Shown here: piece by piece, positions 51,667-63,462 of the stretch | Numbering within the stretch: position 1 is the first letter of the stretch | Layout: each line of letters starts with the position of its first letter | From: Microdochium bolleyi | Taxonomy: Eukaryota; Ascomycota; Sordariomycetes; Xylariales; Microdochiaceae | Assembly: GCA_001566295.1 (NCBI GenBank) | Contig: KQ964257.1 | Location: forward strand, 124,001-188,000 | Direction: 5' to 3' | DNA: 64,000 bases | Made by a program: the position numbers and the translations under genes | The notes under the pieces: generated by a model | Told to the model about the DNA's origin: nothing | Seen by the model: the letters and a program-made list of their open reading frames with translations, nothing else | Database searches by the model: none

Positions 51667-52554
51667 ACAGACTTAGTCTCTGGTCGCTTTTCCTTTCCAT
51701 GGGCAACACCACCCGGGCTCCGGATCCCGACTGCCTCTCAACAGCATCATCTGGCATTCCCTTATTTGTACATCCTCACACATTTGCATGGCTGGCGTTG
51801 GCGGTGCACCACATTACGGACAACAGGGATACGCTCCAGCGCAAACACCACCCTGTGTCTAGGTCTTGGAACCATGATTTATCTGCATTGACGGCGTTTC
51901 TGTATTTACCGGGGCGAACAGCGTATGCCATTATGCATATGCAGCGATACATGAATCACAAGAGGTGACGATCACAGCTCATCTCGATAGGATGGTGCTC
52001 GCTCGACTGCGATGCTGCACACTGCAGCACATGATGGATGTGGATGGTGCATCGAGCGCAACGAGATTATGTAGCTAGCATTGACAGATGAATCGCATCT
52101 AGCAGGTGCAAATAGTACACCAAGCAGTACTTGCCAGTGGACTTGCAGTTATCATGGTGTCTTGACTGTTGTGACTTGGGGAAAAACTGTCGATGATGTA
52201 ATGACGCTATCTTATCTATTATGGGGACATATATTCTCCGACAAGGGAGTCCCACCTATCTTTGGAGTCTTTGAGCCAATCAATTGAGTCTTTGCCTGCC
52301 TGCATCGTTGAGGAAATCCGGTCCCCACCAGCTTGATTCTTACGACTCCGCAACGTCAAGTCGGAATTGCTTGTGTCCTAGGCGCAAAGACATAAATGGC
52401 GATTTGTTTTTCTCTATTCGGGTTACGTTTGGCCTCTTTTTCGCGATGTCGGACGGGCCCATTGACGGGATTCAACTCCGCCCGGGCGGTCTGTTGTTCC
52501 CCGACGTCACATTACCCTCTGCGCTATCAGTAGAAGCAGACGACGATGCCACAC
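51667..52554. other. Intergenic between the cyclin and subtilase genes (convergent)
   Basis: About 0.9 kb between converging genes, so mostly 3' untranslated and spacer DNA. The part around 52,060-52,300 is A/T-richer. No gene is recognised. Confidence 0.5.
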
Positions 52555-54431
52555 TCACCCCCGCGCGCCGTTATAAGCGATATTGATCTCCAGCTCTCCG
52601 TCCGGCCTCCTCGCCCCGTGCTCGTCCCAAGTCTTCCACACCCTGTCGGCGTCGCGCGCGCGCGGGCCGCTGGCCGAGAGCGGGTGCCGGCGGCTGAGGT
52701 GCAGCAGGATCCGGCGCAGGCGGTTGAGCACGGTGTAGCCGGCCTGCGGGTCGGAGCTGGGGCCGACGATAGCTGGCCACTGGAGATCCGGGTCCGCGCG
52801 CGAGGATTCGTGGGACAGGATGGAGGCGATTAGCCCGGCCTGTTAGAGTAGGGAAGGGTCAGTAGTTGCTCGCTCTGTGGAGGTACGAGTTCCTTCTGTC
52901 GTAGGGAGAGGAAAGCCCTAGAGCTCGTAGTAGCCAGGCACAGGCAAGTGACTAGCGTACTCACCACGATCGCCGCGGCATAACTAGTGCCCTGGAGGCC
53001 CTCGTCTACGGCCCCCGCGTATCCCATGCAGCTGATGTCCGTGCCGGGTGCAAACAAGAGACACCGCGCATCCTCCCCGACTCGTCCGTCGATCCTGCTG
53101 CCCTCGCGCGATGTCTCGCCCCAGAGCCGGCCCGTCCCGCCCTCCACCGCTCCGACACAGACCGGCGTCATCGAGGACCTGTACTCGACGACGCGGCCCG
53201 GCACGCAGTCGCCGATCCGGACGTCGTCCCTTCTCGAGAGCCTCCCCGGTGCCTTGTTGCTGCCGCTGCTGCCGCTGCTGCTGTCGAGCAGATCGCCGCT
53301 GGCAGCAGCGACGCGGCCGTTGTTCCCCGCGCTGCACACAAACGCCACCCCTCTCCTCCCGAGTGCCGCGATCTGCCGGCCAAAGACCTCCTGCCACTTG
53401 TCCTCCGCCGAGTCCTCCACGTCGCACGCCCTGTCGTTCGTGAGGTTGCCGTGCACGTCGTAGCCCCAGCCACGCATGTTCTCGCGCTTGTATGCCATGG
53501 AGCACAGCACGACTGCTTTGCCTTGCAAGCTGCGCCGCTCGATGACGGATAGGGTGTGCTCGAACGCGTGCTCCCACGGCTGGTGCCGCGCGGGCTCGCT
53601 GCCCCGGCCGTACTGCCACTCCGACCCTGCCGAGTCCCAGGCCATGCTGTCGACCTTGACCAGGTAGGGTGTCGCGTGGGGGGCGATGCCGAACCGCGTG
53701 CCGAGCGCGAGCGAGGCGAGCTGTGTGCCGTGCCCGCGGGTCTTGTCGGGCTTAGGGGCTGCCTGGGAGCTGGTGGTGGTGGTGGTGGCCTGGATGTCCT
53801 CGGGGCTGGTGTCGCCGAGCGTGTCATAGCGGCCGGGGATGATGCTTGAGGGGCAGTCGGTGCCCATGGCGATGTCTTTGGGGACGATGTACGAGTGCTC
53901 GGTGATGCTGTGGCGGAGGGGCTTGCTTGTTTTCCTGCTTGCTGCCGCTGCTGGCTGAGCGGTTGTCGATTTCTCGTCTGCTGCCTTTCTCTGTGGAGTG
54001 GGAGGCTCCTTCGTAAGTCGTAGTTCTTGTTGGACGGCTGGCTGTTCCCGAGAACGGTATGATCAATAAATGTGTCAGTGGTAGCCGTCAATGGCTTAAA
54101 GTGCTCGATCCTCTGATTGTGCCCTCTTCCGTGCTGGGTACACACTTACAGAATCGACATCAAACCCCGTGTCCATGATAAACACAGTTATGCCCTCTCC
54201 GGCAGAGTCATGGCGCAGGTACGTGTAGCTGCCTTGACTGCTACTACCACCACCGCTACCACCACTTCGCTCGCTGACCCTGCCCACGTGCTCCCCGCAG
54301 ATCATGGCCTGGTGGGCATAGCCCGAGATTCGATTACGTGGGTTATGGGGAACTGTGTAGTCGGGCATCCGGCCTGCCGGTGTTGTCCCCGCAGCCGGGT
54401 TCGCGAGAGACTTCTCCATCTTCTTGAGCAT
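52555..54431 (-). CDS. Subtilisin-like (S8) serine protease
   Basis: Three exons on the minus strand: 54431-54150, 54041-52965 and 52839-52555 (introns of 108 and 125 nt), total 547 aa. The catalytic triad is complete: Asp87 in VFIMDTGFD, His198 in RGHGTQLASLALG and Ser447 in LQGTSYAAAI, with the oxyanion-hole Asn in SAGNNG. The Asp motif ends exon 1 and the Ser motif lies just before the second donor. Only about 80 residues precede the Asp motif. They lack a signal peptide and a full inhibitor I9-type propeptide, so either the protein is intracellular or a 5' exon was missed. Low-complexity Thr/Ser/Ala insertions lie between Asp and His, where the fold tolerates them. The C-terminal exon has no known domain. 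Confidence 0.88.
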
Positions 54432-55512
54432 GGTGACAGTATTGGCGATGGTATTTCTTGGAAGTTAACACTCAAGATCTTCATCCTGGAGGTCAAGATT
54501 TCTCCTATTCTCTCCTCTACCTATAGGCAGGTTTCTTAAACCACATTTCTCATGGCTGTGCATCTCTCGACTTGCCACCTGGAGAGAACAAAGACACCTG
54601 AGCAGTACAGTTGATGACTCTAGTGTGATCTGAAGGTCAGGAGCAGAAAGAAGCAGTCACTGTGCGACATTGGGCGTGTGGGATGTAGCACAGGGCTCCT
54701 TGACAAAGATGCGCATCGTCTGCTAAAGTCCCTACGACCATCATCCAGCACGGAACTATCACGCCAGGACACACTGGATCTTTGCTGTGAGTTGTCCGGG
54801 GAGAAGAAACCCACTCGACCCAACATGCCAGAACCATTTCCGACAAAGGGCACCCGGTTGGGGGGTCTGGTGATGACTGAGTCAGTGTTCTTTTCCTCCG
54901 AGTGAGTGTAACTCTCCCCTGCCCGTCTGAGGTAGCTATGTTTGCACTCATTCCACGGGAACAGCACCGCCTGGTTGGCGAGATAAACGGTAGCAAGCTT
55001 CACAAGCATCGTGTCACCACGCAGCGTGGTGGCTCAATGAATACCTCGCGGTCCTCTGGGCCACAGACGTGCGAAAGTAGACACGGTTGCCAGACAGCGA
55101 ACAAGAAGATTCAAACCTGGCAATGGGCAGCAGCAGTAGTAGCGTTCCGTACTCAAGACCGTATGCCGGCAGAACATACTCTGTGTCCTCTGTCACTGTC
55201 CACTGTTGTGCACCAGTGAACCCAGTCACGCGAGAGGACGACTGTGTTGATGCGTCAATCGGCGACTATGCTTGTGTCAACACAAAAACATTCAATGGCA
55301 TCTAGCCGTGCAACATCTCGGCACCGACGACGGTATGCAATGAGGGTTGATGGAGAGGGACAATACAACTGATTTGTTAATGAGCTAGCATTATCGTCAC
55401 GTTTCACGGCGAAGAGGAAATGATTTATCTAATCGAAAGATATCATCCGCAGCAACAAGATTGTTTCTCTCTCAATCATATCATTTATTTTCCACCTATC
55501 TGGCCCAAATGC
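54432..55512. other. Intergenic between the subtilase promoter and the phosphatase 3' end
   Basis: About 1.1 kb. It should hold the promoter of the minus-strand subtilase gene, possibly a missed first exon of it, and the 3' end of the phosphatase transcript. The sequence around 55,370-55,500 is A/T-richer. No gene is called. Confidence 0.5.
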
Positions 55513-56949
55513 TCAAGAGGAAAAGCTGGCCTTGTCGCTCGGCCCCGCCGCCTCGGCACCGCCAGCGACAGGAGAGCTTCTCCGGCGACGCACCAGAACG
55601 AAAGCGAGACCGCAGATCGCGACGACGCCCAGAGTGACCGCAGCGCCAATGACTCCAGCGACTGCGGTCGAGATGCCCGAACCGCCCGAGGAGCTGGTGC
55701 TGGTCTCGGCAGTGGAAGCGCCACCGGCGGAGCAGAACTCCTCGGTGCTGCCGCACATGCCGCACCACGACTGCACGTCCGTGATGGCGCGCTTCTGCAT
55801 CTCGCTGACGAATGTCTTCCAGCTCATCCCCGCCTCGGGCTGCCCGAACAGTGGGAACTGTGCGAGCGGGGCGCCCGCGTCGGAGCCGTTGCGGAAGAGA
55901 AAGCGCACGGACAGATCATCGGTGTTGCTGGGGAACGCAGTGACGTTCCCGGCCGTAAAGATCTCAAAGGACATGGTGCTGGCGTAGTCGGGCAGGCCGT
56001 AGAAGTCCCTGGACACCTCGGTGAGCCCCGAGAGCCCGAAGAAGGCCATGAAGGTGTCGTAGCTGCCCGCCAAGAGGGAGAACTTGAGCTTGCCGGAGCT
56101 TGCGACGGTCTGGTTGAGCTGGCGCAGGATGGCGCCGGCCAGGGTCTTGCCGCCGATGGACCTGCTGTCCGGAGCTGCCGTGTTGATGTTCTGGCCGGCC
56201 TCCCAGCTGTCGGCAAGGTAGCGCAGCTTGGTGAGGTCCTGGGGCTTGATGCCGGGGAAGGACTGGTTGTGGATGGATGCGACGTTGACGAGATCAAAGA
56301 TGTCATAGGCGTTCTTGTACGACATCATGTCGGGGGTGTAGTCGTAGACACCCGACATGAGATCCCAGAGGCCAGCATAGAAGTCCTTGGTGGCCGTTGA
56401 GATGTCGTTGAACTGGGCCGTCTGGAAGTACGACTTCTGGGCCGAGACGGCGGCCGGGCAGGCATCGTCGCCCTTGAGCCAGATGGTCTGTGGGGAGTCC
56501 GTGTTCTCCCCGTGGAGGACGACGTACTGGTAGCCCTCGAGCGGGGCCGAGTAGGCGGTGCCGTTGTTGAGGGTTTGCACCGAGAGGCTGGCCGTAGAGG
56601 CACCGTCGCTGCCCAGAGGCGGGTAGAGGCCCTGGAGGAAGGCAGTGGCCGTGTTGAGGAGGACCATCTGGTCCGGGGCGCTGGCGTAGAGCTGGGCAGG
56701 GACATACTTGTCCTCGGAGACACCAAGGATGTGCTTGCTCGAGTTGGCTGCAAGGTACGTGGCACGGTAGGCCTCGCCGACCTGGTGGTTCTGCTTGAAG
56801 CCGAGGTTGGTGAGCGTGTAGCCCGGGTAGTGCTTGGAGGTGCGGTCGCCGTGGCGGGAGAAGACGGTCACGCCAAGCACCGTCTCGCCGACGACGGCGG
56901 CGGGAGCCAGCACGGCGGAGAGCAGGAGGCTCGTGGTTAGGGAGAACAT
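55513..56949 (-). CDS. Histidine acid phosphatase family protein with C-terminal membrane anchor
   Basis: Single-exon 478-aa protein. Residues 1-21 form a signal peptide. The phosphohistidine motif FSRHGDRTSK (30-39) contains the nucleophile His33 with Arg32 and Arg36. The second active-site motif, classically His-Asp, reads Tyr-Asp here (LLAGSYDTFMAFFG). The Asp proton donor is kept. The C-terminus has a Ser/Thr/Gly linker, a hydrophobic helix at about 429-453 (ISTAVAGVIGAAVTLGVVAICGLAFVLV) and an RRRR stop-transfer signal followed by a 21-residue tail. The catalytic domain should therefore face the outside or the vacuole lumen. Substrate unknown. The gene is divergent from the mannosyltransferase gene. 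Confidence 0.91.
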   Translation of the reverse strand: MFSLTTSLLLSAVLAPAAVVGETVLGVTVFSRHGDRTSKHYPGYTLTNLGFKQNHQVGEAYRATYLAANSSKHILGVSEDKYVPAQLYASAPDQMVLLNTATAFLQGLYPPLGSDGASTASLSVQTLNNGTAYSAPLEGYQYVVLHGENTDSPQTIWLKGDDACPAAVSAQKSYFQTAQFNDISTATKDFYAGLWDLMSGVYDYTPDMMSYKNAYDIFDLVNVASIHNQSFPGIKPQDLTKLRYLADSWEAGQNINTAAPDSRSIGGKTLAGAILRQLNQTVASSGKLKFSLLAGSYDTFMAFFGLSGLTEVSRDFYGLPDYASTMSFEIFTAGNVTAFPSNTDDLSVRFLFRNGSDAGAPLAQFPLFGQPEAGMSWKTFVSEMQKRAITDVQSWCGMCGSTEEFCSAGGASTAETSTSSSGGSGISTAVAGVIGAAVTLGVVAICGLAFVLVRRRRSSPVAGGAEAAGPSDKASFSS

Positions 56950-58281
56950 GATGTCGGACTGTCACGGATCTCGAGGTGGTTCTGGGAGAGACGGCCTGCA
57001 CAAGAACGTATAACCAAGAAAGAAGAGGAAGAAGAAGAGAGCAGTCTGCCAGCGAGGAAGGAGTCACCGAGAACTTGTACCTGCGAGCTGCCGAGCCCGG
57101 TCGGCGGATGCCGGTGCCATTCCATTGCGGATGTCTGAGAGGCACTTGCAGCTCGCTCTCCGAACTCCGCAGCGGGGTTGCTCGAGGTGTTATCTCGTCC
57201 TGAGATCGGCATGACAAGCTCAAGGCCCAGAGGCTAAGAGCTTGAACCGTCTGCATGTCGGCCCCGTCGGCTGCGGGACAGGCACAAGTGCGTGTCTGGC
57301 AGGCGGGGTTCCGGCCTCTCTCTTACTCAGCGCACTTTCCATCGCCTGCGAGGAGCACTCCCCATCATGTATGTACTTGGTCACAGTTGACCACTCGCAG
57401 ATGGGCTCATGAAGCCTGACATGGCGTCGTCGTTCTGTCTCCTTGTCAATCCGCGACAGGAACCACACTGGGAATGATGCTCCAGTGAGAACTGTCACCA
57501 CATGAGTGAATTACAACATTATCGGCAACAATGACAACATCAAACGGCTAGAGCCGTGATTGGCTGCCTGTAGGGACCCAGACAGGGACAGCCGGACAGT
57601 TCGGAGGTCAAGCCACAGGACGAGCCGGCCTTAGTCAGCTTCGATTTGAGCCACACGGAGGGCCAGCCTACCCCTAACGGGCACAGACCAGCTGGCCCAT
57701 CGCCAGCTGCGAGTCGTCCTGGCCGCGGAGATTGGTGAGCATCAAATGCAGATGGCACAGCGTAAGCTACAGTCGACAGCCACTAATCAGCCGAGCTGTA
57801 TTCGCAAATCGCCGTACAACACCAGAGCTTGCTTGCAGGGCAATGGCCCCGTGAATTCTGTGCTCGTCAGCTCCAAATTTCGACATGTCCAGCCGAGTCA
57901 GGGGCTTATCGCGCCTTATCGGTGCGACGGAGTGCCCCCCCTCCCACTCGAAACAGGGCACTGGTCCAGCCACGTTGGGCCAAGCCACCTCAGCATTCAC
58001 CCTTATCCCAGCCCGCTGCGTCCGACAGCTCCCGTCGCCATCACCGCTTTACGAGCTGCATCCTCATCGGCTGCCCGCCCCTATGTATAGCGACACACAA
58101 GCACCAACTGTGTGTCCTCGGCGACTTCCCGCGCCGCCCCTCTAGCCTCGACTGCCGCTGTGCAGGCCATCTCCGAACGCATCCATCCGACGTCCCACCC
58201 GACTTTGCTCGACTGGCTGCTGCTCCTCCTCTGCACCAACTCCTCCCCTTGGGGACCAGCTCCTGATAGAGGCCAGCCATC
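56950..58281. other. Divergent promoter region, phosphatase (-) / mannosyltransferase (+)
   Basis: 1.3 kb between the two start codons, expected to hold both promoters. Short frames are present, but none is protein-like. Confidence 0.55.
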
Positions 58282-59932
58282 ATGGATCTCTTCAGGCGCG
58301 CCTACAAGCGCGTGCCGGGCTCGGCCTCGGCCTCGTCGCTGCCTACCGCCGACGAGAAGCGTCGCTCGACGGCCGCAAAGTCCACCCAGAGCCGTCTCGC
58401 CTTCCTCCGCAGGCCGCTGCGATTGCGCGGCAACTCGACCATCTCCGTCCCCCTCGGCGTGGTCGTCCTCTTCCCATGCATAATCCTAATCATCATACTG
58501 CTCCTGTTCGTCAGGCACCCCGACTCACCTGGCCGCATCTTGATGCCTGCCGGTGCACCGCCTGCCATTCGGTACGACCCCTCCCGCCCGTTGATTATGT
58601 ATCACGAGAGTTCCGTTGGAGAATGACGCTGACACTGGTTTCCGCACAGCAAAATTAGCGAGAAACACGACAAGGTCTTCGTGACTGGCTGCCTCGAGCC
58701 CGACACTAGCAAGCCCCGTGCCAATGCGGCCTTCGTCGTCCTGGCCCGCAACAAGGAGCTCGATGGCGTGATCCAATCCGTCAAGTCCATCGAGCGCCAC
58801 TTCAACCGGTGGTACCACTACCCGTACGTCTTCCTCAACGACGGCGATTTCAACCAGACCTTCAAGGACGTGATCAAGAACTATACGTCGGCCCCGGTTG
58901 AGTTCGGCAAGGTCGAGCCTGGGACGTGGGGCTTCCCCGACTGGATCGACCCCAAGGTCGCCAAGGAGGGCATCGCGAAGCAGGGTGACGCCGCCGTCAT
59001 GTACGGCGGTCTCGAGTCCTACCACGCCATGTGCCGCTTCTACTCTGGGTTCTTCTACAAGCACCCTCTCCTTGCCAAATACGAGTGGTATTGGCGGTTG
59101 GAGCCCGAGATCAAGTACTTCTGCGACATCACCTACGACCCCTTCCTGGCCATGATCGACAACAACAAGACGTACGGTTTCACCATTGCCGTCAAGGAGT
59201 TGCGGGAGACCGTGCCCAACATCTTCCGCTACGCATCCGCCTACAAGCGGCTCAACAACATCACCTCGCAGGGTCTGTGGGAGATGTTTGTCGAGCCTCG
59301 TGACAAGCCCAAGAAGCCCGAGGACGACCCCAACTATGTCCCCCCTCTCCCCGAGGAGATCATGCGTGACCCTGGTGCCATGCCCGAGATCGACCCCGAG
59401 GCGATGGAGGGCGAATCGTACAACATGTGCCATTTCTGGTCCAACTTTGAGATTGCCCGCCTCAGCTGGTTCCGTAGCAAGGAGTACGAGGACTTCTTTG
59501 AGATGATGGACCGCAGTGGCGGCTTCTGGATGGAACGAGTAAGTTTGATGCCTCCTTCAACATGCTGGGCACTTTGCTAACAAGACACAGTGGGGTGACG
59601 CGCCCATCCACTCCTTGGCTGCTGGTGTCCTCCTCGGCCCCAAGGACATCCACTACTTCCGCGACTTTGGCTACCGACACACCACGATCCAGCACTGCCC
59701 CGCCAATGCGCCTTCCCGTCAACTGCCTCGTGAGCCGTACCTCGAGATGACCACCTTGAACGAGAAGGAGCGCATCGAGGAAGATGCCTTCTTTGAGAGC
59801 TGGGACACCCCGAAGGAGAACGGCGTGGGCTGCCGCTGCCGCTGCGATACCGATATTGTCGATGTCGAGGGCAAGGAGGGTTCTTGTCTTGCCGAGTGGG
59901 TCGACGTCGCAGGCGGCTGGGCTTCACCTTGA
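58282..59932 (+). CDS. KRE2/MNT1-type alpha-1,2-mannosyltransferase (GT15)
   Basis: Three exons: 58282-58571, 58650-59538 and 59591-59932 (introns of 78 and 52 nt), total 506 aa. It is a type II Golgi membrane protein: basic cytosolic tail, one membrane helix at about 55-77 (VPLGVVVLFPCIILIIILLLFV), then a lumenal GT15 domain. Family motifs are clear: ANAAFVVLARNKEL, YPYVFLNDGDFNQTF, WGFPDWID, YEWYWRLEPEIKYFCDITYDPF, NMCHFWSNFEIA (with the Glu assigned as nucleophile in Kre2p) and GDAPIHSLAAG just after the second splice. The C-terminus has a Cys cluster (CRCRCDTD). Such enzymes add alpha-1,2-mannose to N- and O-linked glycans, using GDP-mannose and Mn2+. Confidence 0.95.
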
Positions 59933-60920
59933 GGCAGTCTCCCGACTCGGGTTGACACAGTTACGGTTCTTTCGACTGCGAGCCCACGCCGTAGGGTCGA
60001 AATGCCGGCATCCTCGACAACTATTTGAAATATAGATCATGAAGAGCAAGGATACAGCATCATTCGAGGACGATGACGTCCAGGATTCACAGGAGTTTAT
60101 GGGGCACGACGCACATGACCTGGGGTAACAAGCGTGAGGCTCCAGGTCGTTGCACGGTAGATCTGGGCGCTGGAAACAGATTGTCACGGGAGCCCATCTG
60201 TATTGGTGGGACACATGTAACTCTGGATCATCTATACATGGTACATAATATTGTGTTTGAAGTTTTGGACTGGAGCCTCTCTTCTCAGCTTGTGTGAGCA
60301 TGTGCCAGATCGTGAGAGCTGTCGGCAGAACGACAATGAGAACTTATGGGGTTGGCGACTCGAGCTTGGAGAAGCTTGGGCAGGTGCCCACCGCGGTCTG
60401 TGACCACACAGCAATCAGTTTTGAAAAACCCCGGGCGCGCTGGAGATCTCCGAGCTTCCTCCATCATCCATGCGAGCCATCATGCATTCATGTGCTGACC
60501 CTGTCATCCATCTCTCCCGATACTTGCCACGACCGCATACCAACCTTGGGGGCCTGAAGCCCCCCGACTTTAATACCTCTGCTGTCTTTGCAAGGCGCAT
60601 CTGCTGCCAGTCTTCCGACTCTGACGTGGCGGAGTTGGGCATCGCCGGACAAAGCCCCGTGCCTTGCTTGAGCATCGTCGCACAAAGAGGGAGCCGTTTC
60701 ATGCCGCCGCTTTCCAGTTGCAAGAGGCTAATAATGACGTGACCACATTTCCGGGAGTTGTTGTCGCCAAGCGCTGCCACGTCCGTGGTGTGCCGTCACG
60801 ACGAGAGGGACTCAGCAGTCTTGCCAGTGTTTTCGCACAGGTTCTCGCAAGAGGAAGTCTGCGACCGAAGCCACGACGACAATCATTGCCTGGTTGGAGC
60901 ACCCAATGACACCTTGACGA

Positions 60921-60947
60921 GCACGCTACCTAAGGCAAGTAGCGTGC
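60921..60947. repeat. Perfect 9-bp inverted repeat with 9-nt loop
   Basis: GCACGCTAC and its exact reverse complement GTAGCGTGC are separated by ctaaggcaa. The stem could form a hairpin in single-stranded DNA or RNA, or be a dimeric protein-binding site. It lies about 1 kb beyond the mannosyltransferase stop codon. Confidence 0.85.
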
Positions 60948-62236
60948 CAATGGGGTGATAGCCTTGTGACCGACCATCTACTCCGTAATGTCGATCTTGG
61001 GGATGCCGCCCCAGCAAGTGGTGCCCACGCCATTGGAGACGGCATCGGAAGCTAACCACTTGCCCTCCAGAAGCCCAGAAGATGCCGCCACTTGAGCCCT
61101 GGAAATCTGCCACGTTGGCCCCGGCACGTTTCATCTCACCGCCCATTTGTTATGGCCGAAGATGGCATCTACCCAGCGAGGACGATGTTTCACTCGTAGC
61201 CTAAGTTTAATTGTGTAGGGCAGGCAGCCTGCTAACCCTGGGGCCTGTCGGGGCATTTCCGGCCCCGGGAACCAAGGAAGCCAACCCATCTGCGATGCTT
61301 GGATCGATGATCCCTGGGGACTTCCCCGCAAAAGCCAGCACACAACCCAGTCAGCACAACACAGCACAGCGATCGACAACAAGCCCCCGGCTCTGGCCGA
61401 CCAGCAGCTGACCACCGGCCCCCATTACAACCACTACCCTTCGCCTGGAGATTCCTTGGTTGGCGGTGCTTGTTGTTCCTTTCGCCCCTGCGCGAGGCAG
61501 GGCAGCTGTAGGTCATCAGACTGCGGCGGGGAATTCTTTCCGGATGCATGTGCTGTGAAGAACAAAGCAAGGCACAAGCAAGGCACTCGGACAGTGGCTG
61601 GCGGGAAGGGGTGAGCTTATTGCCTGTAGCGTGGCTTAAGGTCAGCCACCCGCTGCGCCGCGCGCCGCCAGCACACGCGAGCTGCGTCACAGTTCTCACC
61701 TGGGGTACCTGGTAAGGTGACCTGTGGAGGGCCAGAGAAGCAAGCTATCCCTCTGAGGTGGTCCGGTGCGACCCTGTGTTGGAACATCGACAATGACATT
61801 GTTCTCTAGTCGATCGAGTTGTAGTCTGCCCAGTGGAATCACCGTCTACCTACAGGTAGTTACCCTCGTGACTAATGTCCGGGCCTGCTGTGGCGTCATG
61901 GTTGCTGCTCCGGGCGGCCGCGGAGTCGATCTCGGCCGCACTATTGGACGTAGCGGGTGATCCGGGGGAGGGGCGATGCGATGTGGGAAAGTCGGGGTCC
62001 ATCCACACCATGTCATGCCACTGCATGTCGACCACATACGTGCGCGTGATGTATGGCCAACGAAGGGTGCGATGGACCGTTCCCCGCCTGCCGAGCCGAC
62101 CTTGGCTGCCCGCCTGGCTGCCGGCAATGACACCAGTGAGCGATCTGGGCACGGTCAGATGGCAGTAGGCTATTGGCAGAGAAGAGCTCTAGAAAAGTGC
62201 CCGCCCCCGTGGCTGACGATGGCATGCATGTGGGTG

Positions 62237-62243
62237 TATATAA
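62237..62243 (+). promoter_or_regulatory. TATA box of the GH43 gene
   Basis: TATATAA (in gtgTATATAAgg) lies 147 bp upstream of the GH43 start codon, inside a short G/C-rich segment that makes it stand out. The distance leaves room for a leader of roughly 100 nt, which contains the A/C-rich sequence right before the ATG. Confidence 0.6.
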
Positions 62244-62389
62244 GGCCCGTGGGTGGCACATACTTCTCGTGAGGGTCTTTCAGGAAGGTTTCCCAGTGCC
62301 GCTTAGACCGCCTCTCCCATGGACGAGTTGGAACGCATACCACCTCAGACCTTTTACATTACACACTTACACATATACGTACACACACC

Positions 62390-63462
62390 ATGCATACAAA
62401 ACTAACGTCATCCCTGGCCGTCCTGGCCATAAACCTCCTCTCCTTCACCTCTGCCGCGCCGCACGCACTGCAGAAGCGAGTCAGCCCCGTGCTCGCGGGC
62501 TTTAACGCAGACCCGGAGATCGCCGTCTTCGGCGACACTTACTACCTCTACCCGACCAACGACGGGGAGAACTGGGAGGGCAAGAGCTTCTATGTGTGGA
62601 AGTCGAAGAACCTCGTCGACTGGACCAAGAGCGCGCAGCCAATCCTGACGCTCGATGGGAACAATGTTCCGGTGAGTCGCGATTACTTTTATGTAACAGC
62701 CAATATCTACAATAGTACACCCCATACTGACAAACACCCCTGCCACAGTGGTCTGACGGCAAGGCCTGGGCGCCTGCCATGATCGAACGCGACGGGAAAT
62801 ACTACTTCTACCACAGCGGCTCGCGCAAGTCGGCCCCGGGCGAGCTCGCCATCGGCGCGGCCGTGGCCTCGTCCCCCGAGGGTCCGTTCACGGCGCAGCA
62901 GACGGCCATGATCCGCAACGACGAGCGCGTGACCGCCATCGTCGCCATCGACCCCATGGCCTTCCGCGACCCGCTGTCGGGCCGGTGGTACCTGCTCTGG
63001 GGCAACGGGCGCGCCCTCATCGCCGAGCTCAACGACGACATGGTCAGCCTCAAGTGGGACACGGCGCGCGAGATGACGGGGCTCGACGGGTACTTTGAGG
63101 CGCCCTGGATCTTCTTCCGCAAGGGCCTGTACCACATGACCTGGTCCATCGACGACACGCGCAACCCGACCTACCACGTGGCCTATGCGACCTCCACGAG
63201 CCTCAACGGGCCCTGGACCAATCACGGGACGCTCCTGGAGCGGGACGAGTCCAAGGGGATCCGCGGCACGGGACACCAGAGCTTCGTGAACGTTCCGGGA
63301 ACGGACGACTACTACATTGCGTACCACCGGTTCGCGGTGCCCAATGGCGACGGGAAGCACAGGGAGACGACGATTGACCGGGTCGTGTTCGACGCCGGGA
63401 CGGGTGTGATGAAGAAGGTGGTTCCCACGCTCGAGGGCGTGCCGCCGCAGACTATCTCCTAG
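62390..63462 (+). CDS. Secreted glycoside hydrolase family 43 protein
   Basis: Two exons, 62390-62671 and 62749-63462 (77-nt intron), total 331 aa. Residues 1-22 or so form a signal peptide, and a Lys-Arg at 29-30 suggests Kex2 processing before VSPVLAGF. The five-bladed propeller of GH43 is recognisable with its three acidic residues: Asp41 in NADPEIAVF (general base), Asp162 in AIDPMAF (pKa modulator) and Glu211 in GYFEAPWIF (general acid). Other typical pieces are YYLYPTNDG, VWKSKNLVDWT, YHMTWSIDDTR and GTGHQSFVNV. Such enzymes release arabinose, xylose or galactose from plant polysaccharides; the sugar specificity is not readable. No carbohydrate-binding module is present. A TATA box precedes it. 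Confidence 0.93.

Larger units (their letters stand above)
59933..62389. other. 2.5-kb intergenic region between mannosyltransferase and GH43 genes
   Basis: No convincing gene. It contains a perfect 9-bp inverted repeat (60,921-60,947), a TATA-like box close to the GH43 start, and otherwise scattered short frames. The right end is the promoter and leader of the GH43 gene. Confidence 0.5.
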
